Shown here in pieces: positions 25,681 through 33,967 of a DNA stretch of 43,894 bases. The first letter of the stretch is position 1, and the number at the start of each line of letters is the position of its first letter. Made by a program: the position numbers and the translations under genes. The notes below the pieces were generated by a model, which saw nothing but the letters and a program-made list of their open reading frames with translations, was not told where the DNA came from and did not search any database. The stretch is from an uncultured Butyricimonas sp. (lineage in GTDB: Bacteria > Bacteroidota > Bacteroidia > Bacteroidales > Marinifilaceae). Location: NCBI GenBank assembly GCA_944321845.1, contig CALUMT010000041.1, positions 1 to 43,894 of the forward strand. Reading direction: 5' to 3'.

Positions 25681-27459
25681 ATGCAAGTACAAGAATATTA
25701 CAATAGTAAAATTGAAGAAATCACATACCTACTAAAACGCTATAAACAACGTAGAAATCAATACACGACATTAAAAATAACAGCTTTTCTTGGTGCGATA
25801 ATCTCAATAGGATGGTTTTCGACCAATGGAATAACAGGATTGCTTATACTATTCTTCGCCTGCATTGTCCTTTTCATTTACGTGAACATTCTCGAAACTA
25901 AATTATTAAAAAAAATTGGATTTTACACGGAATTACGGGAATGCAGTTTAATAGAACAAGAGTATTTGAAGGGAAATAATTCCCGTCTAGATCGAGGTGA
26001 AGAATACAAAGACGCCTCACATCCATATGCTTTGGATCTGGACATCTTTGGTGAAGATTCAATATTCCAAGCCATAAATAGGACAACGACCCAAAACGGT
26101 AGAGAACTTTTACGTAAATGGTTACTCCATCCTCTAAAAGAAAGGCAAGAGATTCTCCGTAGACAAGAAACTATTGAAGAATTAAGCGGCCAACCGGACT
26201 GGTGTCATACATTTCGAGCTATCGGGAATTACAAACAAATCAAGCGATTATCTCCTGACGTCATAAAAAACAACAGCCAACAAAAAATTAGTTTTGCATC
26301 TTGGAAAATCCCATTCCTATACATTCTACCCGGTATAAATATTGCATCATGGATTTTATACATCATAAATATCCTTCCTGCCGCTATTCCCGAAATTTTA
26401 TCCATTAGCTTATTGGCATTCACGCTACTTTCTGTTAAACACTTAAATAAAGCACACGGAAACATCAATGCATTTATTCATTCGTTTAGTGATTTACACG
26501 AATTAATCCAACACTTTTCCTCCCATACATTTCATTCCCCCCGGTTGCAAGAAATACACGATATTCTCTTTAAACAGGGACACAACGCCCAGGAAGCTCT
26601 AAAAGAACTATATAAAATACAGGAAGGTTTTGATCAGCGGGGAAATATCCTTGCTGCCATATTACTAAATGCATTATACATGAGGGATCTCCATCTCTAT
26701 CTAAAACTCGTGAGATGGCAAAACAAATATGCAGAACATATCCCGACCTGGATTGATATCACGGGAGAACTGGACGTATTCACCAGTATGGCAAATTACA
26801 GATTCAATCATCCTGATTTCATTGTTCCCGAATTAAGCAATACAACTCTTTTGCAAGGAGTGGCAATCGGACACCCTTTACTGGCAGGACGCTGTGTTAC
26901 CAACAATTTTGAAATTAAAAAACTTCATGAATTCTATATTGTAACAGGAGCGAATATGGCCGGTAAAAGTACATTTCTCAGGGCTATCGGAGTCAATCTT
27001 GTGTTAGCCTGTTGCGGAGGTGTAGTTCGGGCAAAAACCTTTCTTTTTCAACCAATGCAGATTTTCTCAAGCATGCGTACCGTGGATAATTTAGCCAAAG
27101 GTACCTCATACTTTCACGCTGAATTACTACGCCTCAAACAACTTGTAGAAACAGCCCAGCAAGAGGAACGGCTGTTTATCATTTTAGACGAAATCCTAAA
27201 AGGGACAAATTCTCGAGACAAATTAAACGGCTCCAGGCAGTTTTTACAAAAATTACTGACTCTTCCCATTGCCGGCTTAATTGCCACTCACGACTTGGAG
27301 TTAGGGAATTTAGCCGATATCTATCCCTCGAATTATTTCAACTGCTGTTTTGAAATCACACACACGGATAATGATATAACCTACGATTATAAATTAAAAC
27401 CTGGTATCAGTCAAAACATGAATGCTTCTATTCTATTAAAACAAATGGGATTAGTATGA
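25681..27459 (+). CDS. Membrane-anchored MutS-like ATPase
   Basis: 592 residues. The C-terminal quarter is a clear MutS ATPase: Walker A TGANMAGKSTF at 422-432, SSMRTVDNLAKGTSYFHAEL near 463-482, and Walker B FIILDEILKGTNSRD at 499-513, then ATHD near 535. The mismatch-recognition and connector domains of MutS are absent. Instead there are two hydrophobic hairpins, at about 33-74 and 208-252, implying membrane attachment; between them is a soluble segment with the QNGRELLRKWLLHPL pattern of MutS core helices. Related proteins occur in Bacteroidota, but their role is not established as mismatch repair. Its last nine bases overlap the end of the convergent pabC-like gene. Confidence 0.85.
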   Translation: MQVQEYYNSKIEEITYLLKRYKQRRNQYTTLKITAFLGAIISIGWFSTNGITGLLILFFACIVLFIYVNILETKLLKKIGFYTELRECSLIEQEYLKGNNSRLDRGEEYKDASHPYALDLDIFGEDSIFQAINRTTTQNGRELLRKWLLHPLKERQEILRRQETIEELSGQPDWCHTFRAIGNYKQIKRLSPDVIKNNSQQKISFASWKIPFLYILPGINIASWILYIINILPAAIPEILSISLLAFTLLSVKHLNKAHGNINAFIHSFSDLHELIQHFSSHTFHSPRLQEIHDILFKQGHNAQEALKELYKIQEGFDQRGNILAAILLNALYMRDLHLYLKLVRWQNKYAEHIPTWIDITGELDVFTSMANYRFNHPDFIVPELSNTTLLQGVAIGHPLLAGRCVTNNFEIKKLHEFYIVTGANMAGKSTFLRAIGVNLVLACCGGVVRAKTFLFQPMQIFSSMRTVDNLAKGTSYFHAELLRLKQLVETAQQEERLFIILDEILKGTNSRDKLNGSRQFLQKLLTLPIAGLIATHDLELGNLADIYPSNYFNCCFEITHTDNDITYDYKLKPGISQNMNASILLKQMGLV

Positions 27460-28059
27460 AACTTGAGTCACGGGGATTCGAATCTTATCTTCCAACCGGA
27501 TCATGGCATTAATTATATAAATCCACTCGTAAAGCTTCAAATCATCAACAGGAATGGGGGTTTCTTGAATATGGCCATCATGTAAAAGTTGTTGTCGCCG
27601 AGTACCATTCAATAAAAATGTATCGGGTGTATAAAACAATCCATTGCTATCCTGTAAGACAACATTCGAAAATGAGGTATCCGTGAGAAGACCATCTTTA
27701 ACGATCAAAATCTCGTCACACCCCCCTCTACCAGAATAAAGTTGATTCAATCCCGTCCGATCTTCCGACTTTAAAGAATAAACAATATCTTTTCCATCTA
27801 CCAAACGTAGCGAATTTATCGTTCGAAATTGATAGTGCTGAAATGAAATCTCCTGAATCCGATTATCATACAACACCCTGCATTTGACGATTCCTTGTCG
27901 ATATTCGACCGAGATTGATATCTTGGATAATTCAAAATCTATCGGTTGCCCGAAAACAGTAGTGGAGGTACATAACATTCGTTCCTGGTGATAAAACAAA
28001 TTATCCATCACGCCATCAGTTATTCTTATTGTTTCAATAAATCGCATGTTGCACTTCAT
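27451..28059 (-). CDS. pabC: Aminodeoxychorismate lyase-like PLP enzyme (fold type IV)
   Basis: 202 residues of the branched-chain aminotransferase/ADC lyase fold. The lysine in YSLKSEDR (about 92-99) is the likely PLP-binding residue. LTDTSFSNVVL near 132-142 corresponds to the conserved phosphate-binding loop, and FLLNGTRRQQLL near 153-164 to the later substrate segment. At about 200 residues it is short for the family (usually 250-290). The gene overlaps the end of pabB by one base (TAATG), which strongly supports conversion of aminodeoxychorismate to p-aminobenzoate and pyruvate. An ATG at codon 5 (MRFIETIRI) is an alternative start. Its stop overlaps the convergent MutS-like gene. Confidence 0.85.
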   Translation of the reverse strand: MKCNMRFIETIRITDGVMDNLFYHQERMLCTSTTVFGQPIDFELSKISISVEYRQGIVKCRVLYDNRIQEISFQHYQFRTINSLRLVDGKDIVYSLKSEDRTGLNQLYSGRGGCDEILIVKDGLLTDTSFSNVVLQDSNGLFYTPDTFLLNGTRRQQLLHDGHIQETPIPVDDLKLYEWIYIINAMIRLEDKIRIPVTQVSY

Positions 28060-29036
28060 TAAAATGGCAAATAAACTTTCTCCAACACCTCCTGATACTC
28101 ACTTCTCATATCGCTATTAATGGTGATTCCACCACCACTCCGAAAATAAAAGCCGTCTTTCTGCTTTTCAATGAAACGAATCATTACCGCAGAATCCAAC
28201 GTTTCCCCATCAAAATAGCCAAAAACTCCAGTATAAAATCCACGTTTTTGCCCTTCAGCTCGCTTAATAATATCCAATGTAGAAGGTTTAGGTGCCCCCG
28301 AGATGGAACCAGCCGGGAGTAATTCAAAGATAATATTACCGATTCGGGAAAAATAATCATCCGGCAAACGTCCCGCAACTTCGGAACTCACTTGAAGAAT
28401 TTCACCATTACTGGTATTCAGTCGATCTATGTATCGAAATCGCTTAACCCAAACTTCCCGGGCCACTCGATTCAAATCATTACGTATCAAATCAACAATC
28501 GTATTATGTTCCGCCGTTTCTTTATAATCAGCCAGGATAATTTGCTCCGCATGAGGCACAGAAGCTGATATTGTACCTTTCATGGGATAAGACAAAATCT
28601 CTCCATCAAGAATCTTTACAAAGGTTTCCGGGGAAAAACACACAAAACTATCTGGGACATACAACCGATAACGAGAGTTGCTCCTAAAAAAAACATCTTT
28701 CAATGTCCAATCCATTTCAATTCTCGTGGGAACCGTCAAATTCAACAAAAAAGAATCCCCTCGTCTCAATCCCCCGTAAGCGATTTGAAAACATTGTTCA
28801 TATTCATTCTCCTGCATAGGGAAAGAGTGAAAGAAACGTTTTTCATGCTTGAATAAAGTAGGAGCAGCATTCCTTTTCCCCGCAACATCAAACAAAATCT
28901 CATGCTGTTCCAATGGAGATTCTATAAAAAATCCTTGAGTCAATTCAAAATTAACTCCAAACAAAAAAGGTTTACGGCTACTTCCCGCTTCATTCATTTG
29001 TTCTCTAACGCTATTTGCACTACATGTAACCATCAT
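28059..29036 (-). CDS. pabB: Aminodeoxychorismate synthase component I
   Basis: 325 residues covering the chorismate-utilising domain. YPMKGTISA near 153-161 carries the lysine expected in aminodeoxychorismate synthase (anthranilate synthase has alanine there). DLIRNDLNRVA near 183-193, PAGSISGAPKPSTLDIIKRA near 238-257, RGFYTGVFGYFDG near 262-274 and RSGGGITINSD near 298-308 complete the signature. The N-terminal tryptophan-binding part is very short. With PabA (31121-31693) it makes 4-amino-4-deoxychorismate for folate synthesis. Its ATG overlaps the TGA of the acyltransferase gene (ATGA), so translation is probably coupled. Confidence 0.92.
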   Translation of the reverse strand: MMVTCSANSVREQMNEAGSSRKPFLFGVNFELTQGFFIESPLEQHEILFDVAGKRNAAPTLFKHEKRFFHSFPMQENEYEQCFQIAYGGLRRGDSFLLNLTVPTRIEMDWTLKDVFFRSNSRYRLYVPDSFVCFSPETFVKILDGEILSYPMKGTISASVPHAEQIILADYKETAEHNTIVDLIRNDLNRVAREVWVKRFRYIDRLNTSNGEILQVSSEVAGRLPDDYFSRIGNIIFELLPAGSISGAPKPSTLDIIKRAEGQKRGFYTGVFGYFDGETLDSAVMIRFIEKQKDGFYFRSGGGITINSDMRSEYQEVLEKVYLPF

Positions 29037-29800
29037 ATACCTCTATTTTTTTGCCACCATCCATGCCGCAAAAACGATACAGTTTCTTCCCCCTCGGCAT
29101 TATAAAACTCCTCCAAATAATGATTTAATTCTTTTCTTCCACCAGAAACATGATTAATAACATCAGAAGTAATATCATAAAAAGAAATAGTTACGCTCCG
29201 ACGTGGCATAAAGAAAATGCCATTTACAAACATGTAAAATATTCCTTTCAGATAAGTCACCAAAAAATCAGGAGTACGCCCAGTCCGTGCTTTAGACCAC
29301 ATACTACCCCACAATCCTCTAATACGCACACCAACAACCCGTGTATCTGGGGGTAATTGACTACATACCTGCCATGTTCCTTGTTTATTACCAATATACT
29401 CGTAACCGTGAGACGTCAATTGTCCGGCCGGATATATCAATACATTATTACCCTGTCGCAATGACTCGACAACCTGCTCACTCAAGCGAGAAACAACTTC
29501 CACACCTCGACGACTCTTCTCCAAGTCAGGAACTTTCACCGCATGAACTAACCGTAATACTTGGGCGACTACAGGAATCCGAAAATATGCTTCTGTTACC
29601 AAAGGAGCAGCACAAGTGTATTTCAACAAATAAGCAAACAATATTTGTGGGTCAACAACAGCCTGATGGTTCGGCAAAAAAAGCGTCGTCGTAGAAAATT
29701 CCGACAACAAATCCGTTCCCTTCAAGGTTACCTGGTACCTCAAACTTAATATTCTCCTATAACAACAGGCTATACATTTCACTCCTTTACTTGCTTTCAT
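29033..29800 (-). CDS. PlsC-like 1-acylglycerol-3-phosphate acyltransferase family protein
   Basis: 255 residues. The acyltransferase catalytic box NHxxxxD is present as NHQAVVD (H45, D50). The second block, usually FPEGTRS, appears in altered form as IYPAGQLTSHG near 123-133. Weak hydrophobic segments are present near 5-20 and about 205-225. Such enzymes transfer an acyl chain to a lysophospholipid or similar acceptor at the cytoplasmic membrane. Overlaps with the LplT-like gene before it (14 bases) and pabB after it (4 bases) place it in a tight operon. The LplT neighbour suggests lysophospholipid re-acylation, as in the Aas-LplT system; that is inference. Confidence 0.85.
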   Translation of the reverse strand: MKASKGVKCIACCYRRILSLRYQVTLKGTDLLSEFSTTTLFLPNHQAVVDPQILFAYLLKYTCAAPLVTEAYFRIPVVAQVLRLVHAVKVPDLEKSRRGVEVVSRLSEQVVESLRQGNNVLIYPAGQLTSHGYEYIGNKQGTWQVCSQLPPDTRVVGVRIRGLWGSMWSKARTGRTPDFLVTYLKGIFYMFVNGIFFMPRRSVTISFYDITSDVINHVSGGRKELNHYLEEFYNAEGEETVSFLRHGWWQKNRGI

Positions 29801-31031
29801 GTCCCCTCACAAATTGAACGATTCGTAAATTCTTAAACCTTACTCGAACTTCCTTTAAACGAGTAAATAAAATCAAGGTAATACCAAAGGTCAATGCACC
29901 AAGAAACAAAAAAATAAACTTAGAATTCAGGAACAGTTCAATCACCCCAAAACAAACGGATGCAAACAACATGAATAAAAAGGTTATCAAATTCGAATAC
30001 GCCAACATATCCCCCACTTCACGCCCTTTCACGTTAGCTTGAATCCAAGCGTCCAATGGCACCTTAAACATTCCACTAAAAAAGGCTGCCAAAAACACTA
30101 AAATAGCAAATGTAACACCAGTTGTATCGCTGAAATATATGATAAGAAAAATCAAACCGGTTATAATCCCACCTATCGGAACCAGTCCCAATTCCACTTC
30201 CCCTCGAGAAAACACTCCAGCCAAATAACAACCACTTCCAATTCCCACCGCTACTAAAGACATCACTATCCCAGTCTCAGAATCCGTCATTCTCAGTTCA
30301 TTCCCGCAATAAACGATCAAGGTCATTTGGATTATTGAACCAATAAACCAAAATACCGCCAATCCTACCACGACCAGGTTCAAACCGGTGAATGATTTGG
30401 CTCTCACGTACATATCTCTTACAAAACGAAGAGGATTTAATGTTTCTCGACATGCCTTTAAAGGCTCACTTTCCCTTGCCTTAATCGTTAGGCTACACAA
30501 CCATCCCATAAAGGCGATAGCCAAAAGGATAATACACAATATCGGGATAGACACACTTTCCGACAAAAAAGCTGCCATCAATGTTCCCGTGAGTATTCCA
30601 ACAAAAGCAAACATCTCCATCGCCCCTGATCCAAAAGAAATACCACTTTCACCTCCGATATCACGAATCAAACCGTATTTTGAAGGAGAAAATAATGCAC
30701 TCTGTAAACCCATTAATAAAATAGAAACAAGTACCAATATTGTGGAGTGCCACCAGAAACCAGCTGCCGCAACCAGCATGATTAACATCTCTGCAAATTT
30801 AGCCCAAACTACCACCTTCCGTTTCGGGTATATTTTTGCCAAACGCCCTGCCAATGGAGAAAAGAGCAAATACGGGATAACCAATGCCGCCGAGGCTGCC
30901 GTAACGACCATCGATTCCTGCTCCTTACCAACCCATGCGATACATATAAAACATGCCAACGTTTTTAGGAAATTATCATTTAATACTCCCAAATAATTCG
31001 TTACGAAAAGAGATAACCAATTTTTATTCAT
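29787..31031 (-). CDS. LplT-like MFS transporter
   Basis: About 414 residues from the ATG at 31031. An in-frame TTG at 31046 would add five residues but would leave only about five bases after the predicted transcription start. There are 11-12 membrane segments. The N-terminus NYLGVLNDNFLKTLACFI is characteristic of lysophospholipid flippase LplT-type MFS proteins, as is the LQSALFSPSKYGLIRDIGGE segment near 115-135. In E. coli, LplT moves lysophosphatidylethanolamine inward for re-acylation by Aas. Here the next gene encodes an acyltransferase without an acyl-ACP synthetase domain. Confidence 0.85.
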   Translation of the reverse strand: MNKNWLSLFVTNYLGVLNDNFLKTLACFICIAWVGKEQESMVVTAASAALVIPYLLFSPLAGRLAKIYPKRKVVVWAKFAEMLIMLVAAAGFWWHSTILVLVSILLMGLQSALFSPSKYGLIRDIGGESGISFGSGAMEMFAFVGILTGTLMAAFLSESVSIPILCIILLAIAFMGWLCSLTIKARESEPLKACRETLNPLRFVRDMYVRAKSFTGLNLVVVGLAVFWFIGSIIQMTLIVYCGNELRMTDSETGIVMSLVAVGIGSGCYLAGVFSRGEVELGLVPIGGIITGLIFLIIYFSDTTGVTFAILVFLAAFFSGMFKVPLDAWIQANVKGREVGDMLAYSNLITFLFMLFASVCFGVIELFLNSKFIFLFLGALTFGITLILFTRLKEVRVRFKNLRIVQFVRGHESK

Positions 31032-31057
31032 TACATGTTCATTCAATTCATATCGCC

Positions 31058-31065
31058 CAAAAGTA
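31058..31065 (-). promoter_or_regulatory. -7 box of lplT-plsC-pabB-pabC operon
   Basis: The minus strand reads TACTTTTG, a perfect box, 27 bases before the ATG at 31031; it supports that start over the TTG at 31046. Confidence 0.65.
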
Positions 31066-31086
31066 AGGTAATTCTATTGCTTTTCC

Positions 31087-31094
31087 TATTTTTG
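31087..31094 (+). promoter_or_regulatory. -7 box of pabA
   Basis: TATTTTTG is a perfect box, 27 bases before the pabA ATG. It lies 21 bases from the divergent box at 31058-31065, so the two core promoters must overlap. Confidence 0.65.
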
Positions 31095-31120
31095 CTGCCT
31101 AAAACACCGGAAACAACTAT

Positions 31121-31693
31121 ATGAAGCACGTTTTAGTAATAGACAACCATGATTCATTCGTGTACAACCTAGTACAACTACTTCGTGAAAACAGACATTG
31201 TAGTTTCGATATCATGTACAACGACCAAATAAATTTCAACACACTACACTTGTATGACAAAATATTACTTTCTCCTGGTCCCGGAATTCCTGAAGAAGCA
31301 GGCCAATTACTAGAGCTCATCCATCATTGTAAATACACACATTCCATTTTAGGTGTATGCCTCGGACACCAAGCCATAGCCATGAGTTTTGGCGCCAAAT
31401 TAACCCAACTTCCCTTTCCCAAACACGGACATGAAAGTGAACTCACGTTTATGGACAAGAATGATATCATCTATAAAGATACCCAACAACCTTTTAAGGT
31501 AGGCAGATATCATTCTTGGGTTGTATCCCCGGAATCTCTCCCTCCGGTATTACAAGTCAGCTCTGTAGACGAGGATGAAAACATCATGTCCTTTTACCAC
31601 CGCACCCTACCTATCCATGGGGTACAATACCATCCGGAATCCATCATCACCAAACAAGGAAGACAATTGATCAATAATTGGCTTAACGAATAG
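31121..31693 (+). CDS. pabA: Aminodeoxychorismate/anthranilate synthase glutamine amidotransferase subunit
   Basis: 190 residues, a complete class I glutamine amidotransferase domain. It opens with VLVIDNHDSFVYNLVQLL, has the oxyanion strand LSPGPGIPEEAG near 50-61, nucleophile C80 in LGVCLGHQAIA, and H171/E173 in GVQYHPESI. It supplies ammonia to PabB. TrpG has the same fold; I prefer PabA because pabB and pabC are the neighbours and no trp genes are visible. In this phylum one subunit can serve both enzymes. The gene is divergent from the pabB operon, and its 3' end overlaps the convergent radical SAM gene by 11 bases. Confidence 0.9.
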   Translation: MKHVLVIDNHDSFVYNLVQLLRENRHCSFDIMYNDQINFNTLHLYDKILLSPGPGIPEEAGQLLELIHHCKYTHSILGVCLGHQAIAMSFGAKLTQLPFPKHGHESELTFMDKNDIIYKDTQQPFKVGRYHSWVVSPESLPPVLQVSSVDEDENIMSFYHRTLPIHGVQYHPESIITKQGRQLINNWLNE

Positions 31694-33314
31694 CCATAAA
31701 CAACGGTTTTGAGGCCGATTTAGCACGATCAAATCCGAACCAATACTCCTTCTCGTGATCTGACATGTAATAAAGTCTCATCATCTCACTGTATTCTCCT
31801 TGTAATACACGAATGTCTTCCGGCAAAGCTATCGTCCATGGACGAATCTTCTTGCTCGGTTCTTTCGCTAAAGGAATTCCTGCCAAAACCCAGGAAACAA
31901 TTATACTTGAAAGGAATTTCGGATAATAAACTTCACAAAAATCATAAAGTAGCATTCCACGTTTCTCCAAACTTAAAGGCTGTTCCAGTAATTCTCGTTC
32001 CTCTAACCATGACTGGAAACGAGACAAGAAATCCTCCGAATATAATATTAATTCCCGAGTAACTTGTTGCCAAGCAATCGCATTATAAAATCCATCAATA
32101 AGACGGGACAACAAACGAGCCTCCCGCAAATCCTCTACACTCATTTCATTCGTCCGCAACACTTCATAAGGTACGTCAGGCGAGAATACAATACCCAGTT
32201 CCGAAGCTTTCTGTCTCATGAGAGTTCCCGGTAAAAGTTTTAATAATTCCAATTGAATTTCTTTTGTTCCAAAAGAAACAAGTGTACGTACATCCTCCCT
32301 CATTTGAGACAACGTATACAAAGGAAGCCCCGCGATAAGATCCGCATGAACAACAATATTAGGCAATGAAGACAAATAGCGTAATCCATCCAAAGCTGCA
32401 TTCAGATCTCCCAATCGGTGGCAGGCGTTCAAAACCTCTTCCTTCAAACTTTGGATTCCTGCTTCCAAATGTAATAAACCTTCCGGCAATTCCTTTATTA
32501 ATTCTCGAATCTCATCAGGCAACAAGGCTGGATGTATCTCCAAATGAAAACGCATCTCTCCTGCAAACTCTCTAAAAAGATTCAACAGGGCTATCGCACG
32601 CCTGGAATTTCCGTTAAACGTTCTGTCTAAAAGACGTATATCCCGAATCCCATGTTCTCGGATAAGTTGCAATCGCTCCCTCACACTCTCCACAGATAAC
32701 ATTCTAACCGGTTTTTCGGCACCACTGACACAAAAGGCACAAGTGTTGAAACATCCCCGGGTTGTCTCCAGTTGCACGAATGGCTTTGTCCAATCAAAAA
32801 AAGGACTGCGCTCCGGTATTTCTAAACGGTCAAATGCCTCAACCTTTGCCAAACCTCCATCATGATACACACCCTCATCATCCAACCAACAAAGCCCTGT
32901 CACATTTTCCCATTGTTCCCTATCTCCCCATACCCGCAACCATTTGTGAAACTCCAATTCACCTTCACCACGAAAAACGCAATTGACGAAAGGATATCTC
33001 CGCAAATAATTCTCATTATTACCCAACATTTCAGGTCCACCCAACATCACCACACAATGCGGCAACAACGCTTTCACCCGCCCTACAATCTTCAACAAGA
33101 CTTCATGCGTGAACAACCAAGCTGTTGCAGCTAGGATATCCGGAGCATCTCTCACTATTTCTGCAACGACACTGCCAACGTTAGAATTGATCGTGGCAGA
33201 AACTTTAATCCATTCCACCTCCTTATTTTGCTCGATTCCTTGTGCATGTATAGCAGGCAAAGCCAATGATGAATGAGCATAAGAACTGTTTAAATCCAAC
33301 CAAACTAATTTCAT
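31683..33314 (-). CDS. B12-binding-domain radical SAM protein
   Basis: 543 residues from the ATG at 33314 (an ATG at 33347 would add eleven residues with no domain content). The N-terminal cobalamin-binding-like Rossmann domain (about 1-130) includes APDILAATAWLFT and VMLGGPEMLG. The radical SAM core follows, with the cluster motif C188-FNT-C192-AF-C195. GGxx-like and strand patterns continue to about 400 (HADLIAGLPLYTLSQM). The C-terminal part, about 400-543, resembles the DUF4080 domain found on this subgroup. The cobalamin-binding DxHxxG motif is not evident, so B12 may not be bound. Subgroup substrates are unknown. No carrier peptide or partner enzyme is adjacent. Confidence 0.88.
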   Translation of the reverse strand: MKLVWLDLNSSYAHSSLALPAIHAQGIEQNKEVEWIKVSATINSNVGSVVAEIVRDAPDILAATAWLFTHEVLLKIVGRVKALLPHCVVMLGGPEMLGNNENYLRRYPFVNCVFRGEGELEFHKWLRVWGDREQWENVTGLCWLDDEGVYHDGGLAKVEAFDRLEIPERSPFFDWTKPFVQLETTRGCFNTCAFCVSGAEKPVRMLSVESVRERLQLIREHGIRDIRLLDRTFNGNSRRAIALLNLFREFAGEMRFHLEIHPALLPDEIRELIKELPEGLLHLEAGIQSLKEEVLNACHRLGDLNAALDGLRYLSSLPNIVVHADLIAGLPLYTLSQMREDVRTLVSFGTKEIQLELLKLLPGTLMRQKASELGIVFSPDVPYEVLRTNEMSVEDLREARLLSRLIDGFYNAIAWQQVTRELILYSEDFLSRFQSWLEERELLEQPLSLEKRGMLLYDFCEVYYPKFLSSIIVSWVLAGIPLAKEPSKKIRPWTIALPEDIRVLQGEYSEMMRLYYMSDHEKEYWFGFDRAKSASKPLFMAIR

Positions 33315-33374
33315 CCGATTACCATTTGAAACGGACAAAGTTAACAAAAACTTATCGTGTTTCTGGAAAAATAC

Positions 33375-33382
33375 TACCTTTG
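33375..33382 (+). promoter_or_regulatory. -7 box of NlpC/P60 lipoprotein gene
   Basis: TACCTTTG is a perfect box, 25 bases before the ATG at 33408. It lies downstream of the longest possible reading-frame start at 33357 and thus favours 33408. Confidence 0.65.
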
Positions 33383-33407
33383 TCTATCAATAATCTACTC
33401 AAATACT

Positions 33408-33920
33408 ATGAGATATCATATTCTTTTGTACATTCTGTTCATTCCTTTGATATTAAGTTCTTGTGGAACCCAGCGACTCAGTATCTCAAAAAGCAAAACG
33501 CAAGAATTATCCCGCAAATTAGGCTTTACCGTAAGTCGTAAAGACAACATTGCTCTCATGGAAGAAGTTTCTCATTGGTTAGGGACACCTTATCGACTAG
33601 GAGGTACAACTCGCCAAGGCGTTGATTGTTCCGGTTTCGTTAATGCTGTTTATAAAAAGGTTTACCACAAACAATTGCAACGCACCGTAGCCCAAATATA
33701 TAATACCGATTGCAAACGAATTGGTAAAAAACGTGTAAAACAAGGCGATGTCGTTTTTTTCAATTTTAAAAAACGACATCGTCGCCAACTCACCCACATG
33801 GGTATTTACCTGAAACGAGGTTATTTCGTCCATGCAAGCACCTCACGAGGTGTAATGATCAACCATCTGAGCCAAGAGTATTATCGGAAAGGCTGGCGCA
33901 AATCAGGAAGAATTAACTAA
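33408..33920 (+). CDS. NlpC/P60-family (C40) cell wall peptidase, lipoprotein
   Basis: 170 residues from the ATG at 33408, which opens a lipoprotein signal peptide ending LILSSC (lipid cysteine 19). The NlpC/P60 domain fills about 48-170. The triad is visible: C74 in GVDCSGFV, H130 in LTHMGIYL and H142 in FVHAST. Such enzymes cut gamma-D-glutamyl-diaminopimelate bonds in peptidoglycan stem peptides. It has no SH3 or LysM targeting domain and resembles the small Spr/MepS-like lipoproteins. The unusually basic stretch KKRHRRQ near 121-127 sits just before the histidine. Confidence 0.92.
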   Translation: MRYHILLYILFIPLILSSCGTQRLSISKSKTQELSRKLGFTVSRKDNIALMEEVSHWLGTPYRLGGTTRQGVDCSGFVNAVYKKVYHKQLQRTVAQIYNTDCKRIGKKRVKQGDVVFFNFKKRHRRQLTHMGIYLKRGYFVHASTSRGVMINHLSQEYYRKGWRKSGRIN

Positions 33921-33934
33921 AAACAAACACACAC

Positions 33935-33942
33935 TATCTTTA
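33935..33942 (+). promoter_or_regulatory. Possible -7 box of AraC-type regulator gene
   Basis: TATCTTTA differs from TAnnTTTG only at the last position and lies 25 bases before the ATG at 33968. Confidence 0.4.
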
Positions 33943-33967
33943 CATCACACCAAAAGAAAACTAACAT

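Noticed and set aside
25681-27459. Canonical mismatch repair MutS
   Set aside because: The mismatch-binding and connector domains are absent and the protein is about 270 residues shorter than MutS.
30388-30996. 202-codon plus-strand frame inside the LplT-like gene
   Set aside because: It is antisense to conserved membrane helices; the low-complexity translation has no family pattern.
33357-33407. Upstream extension of the NlpC/P60 protein
   Set aside because: It would bury the lipoprotein signal and includes the promoter box at 33375-33382.
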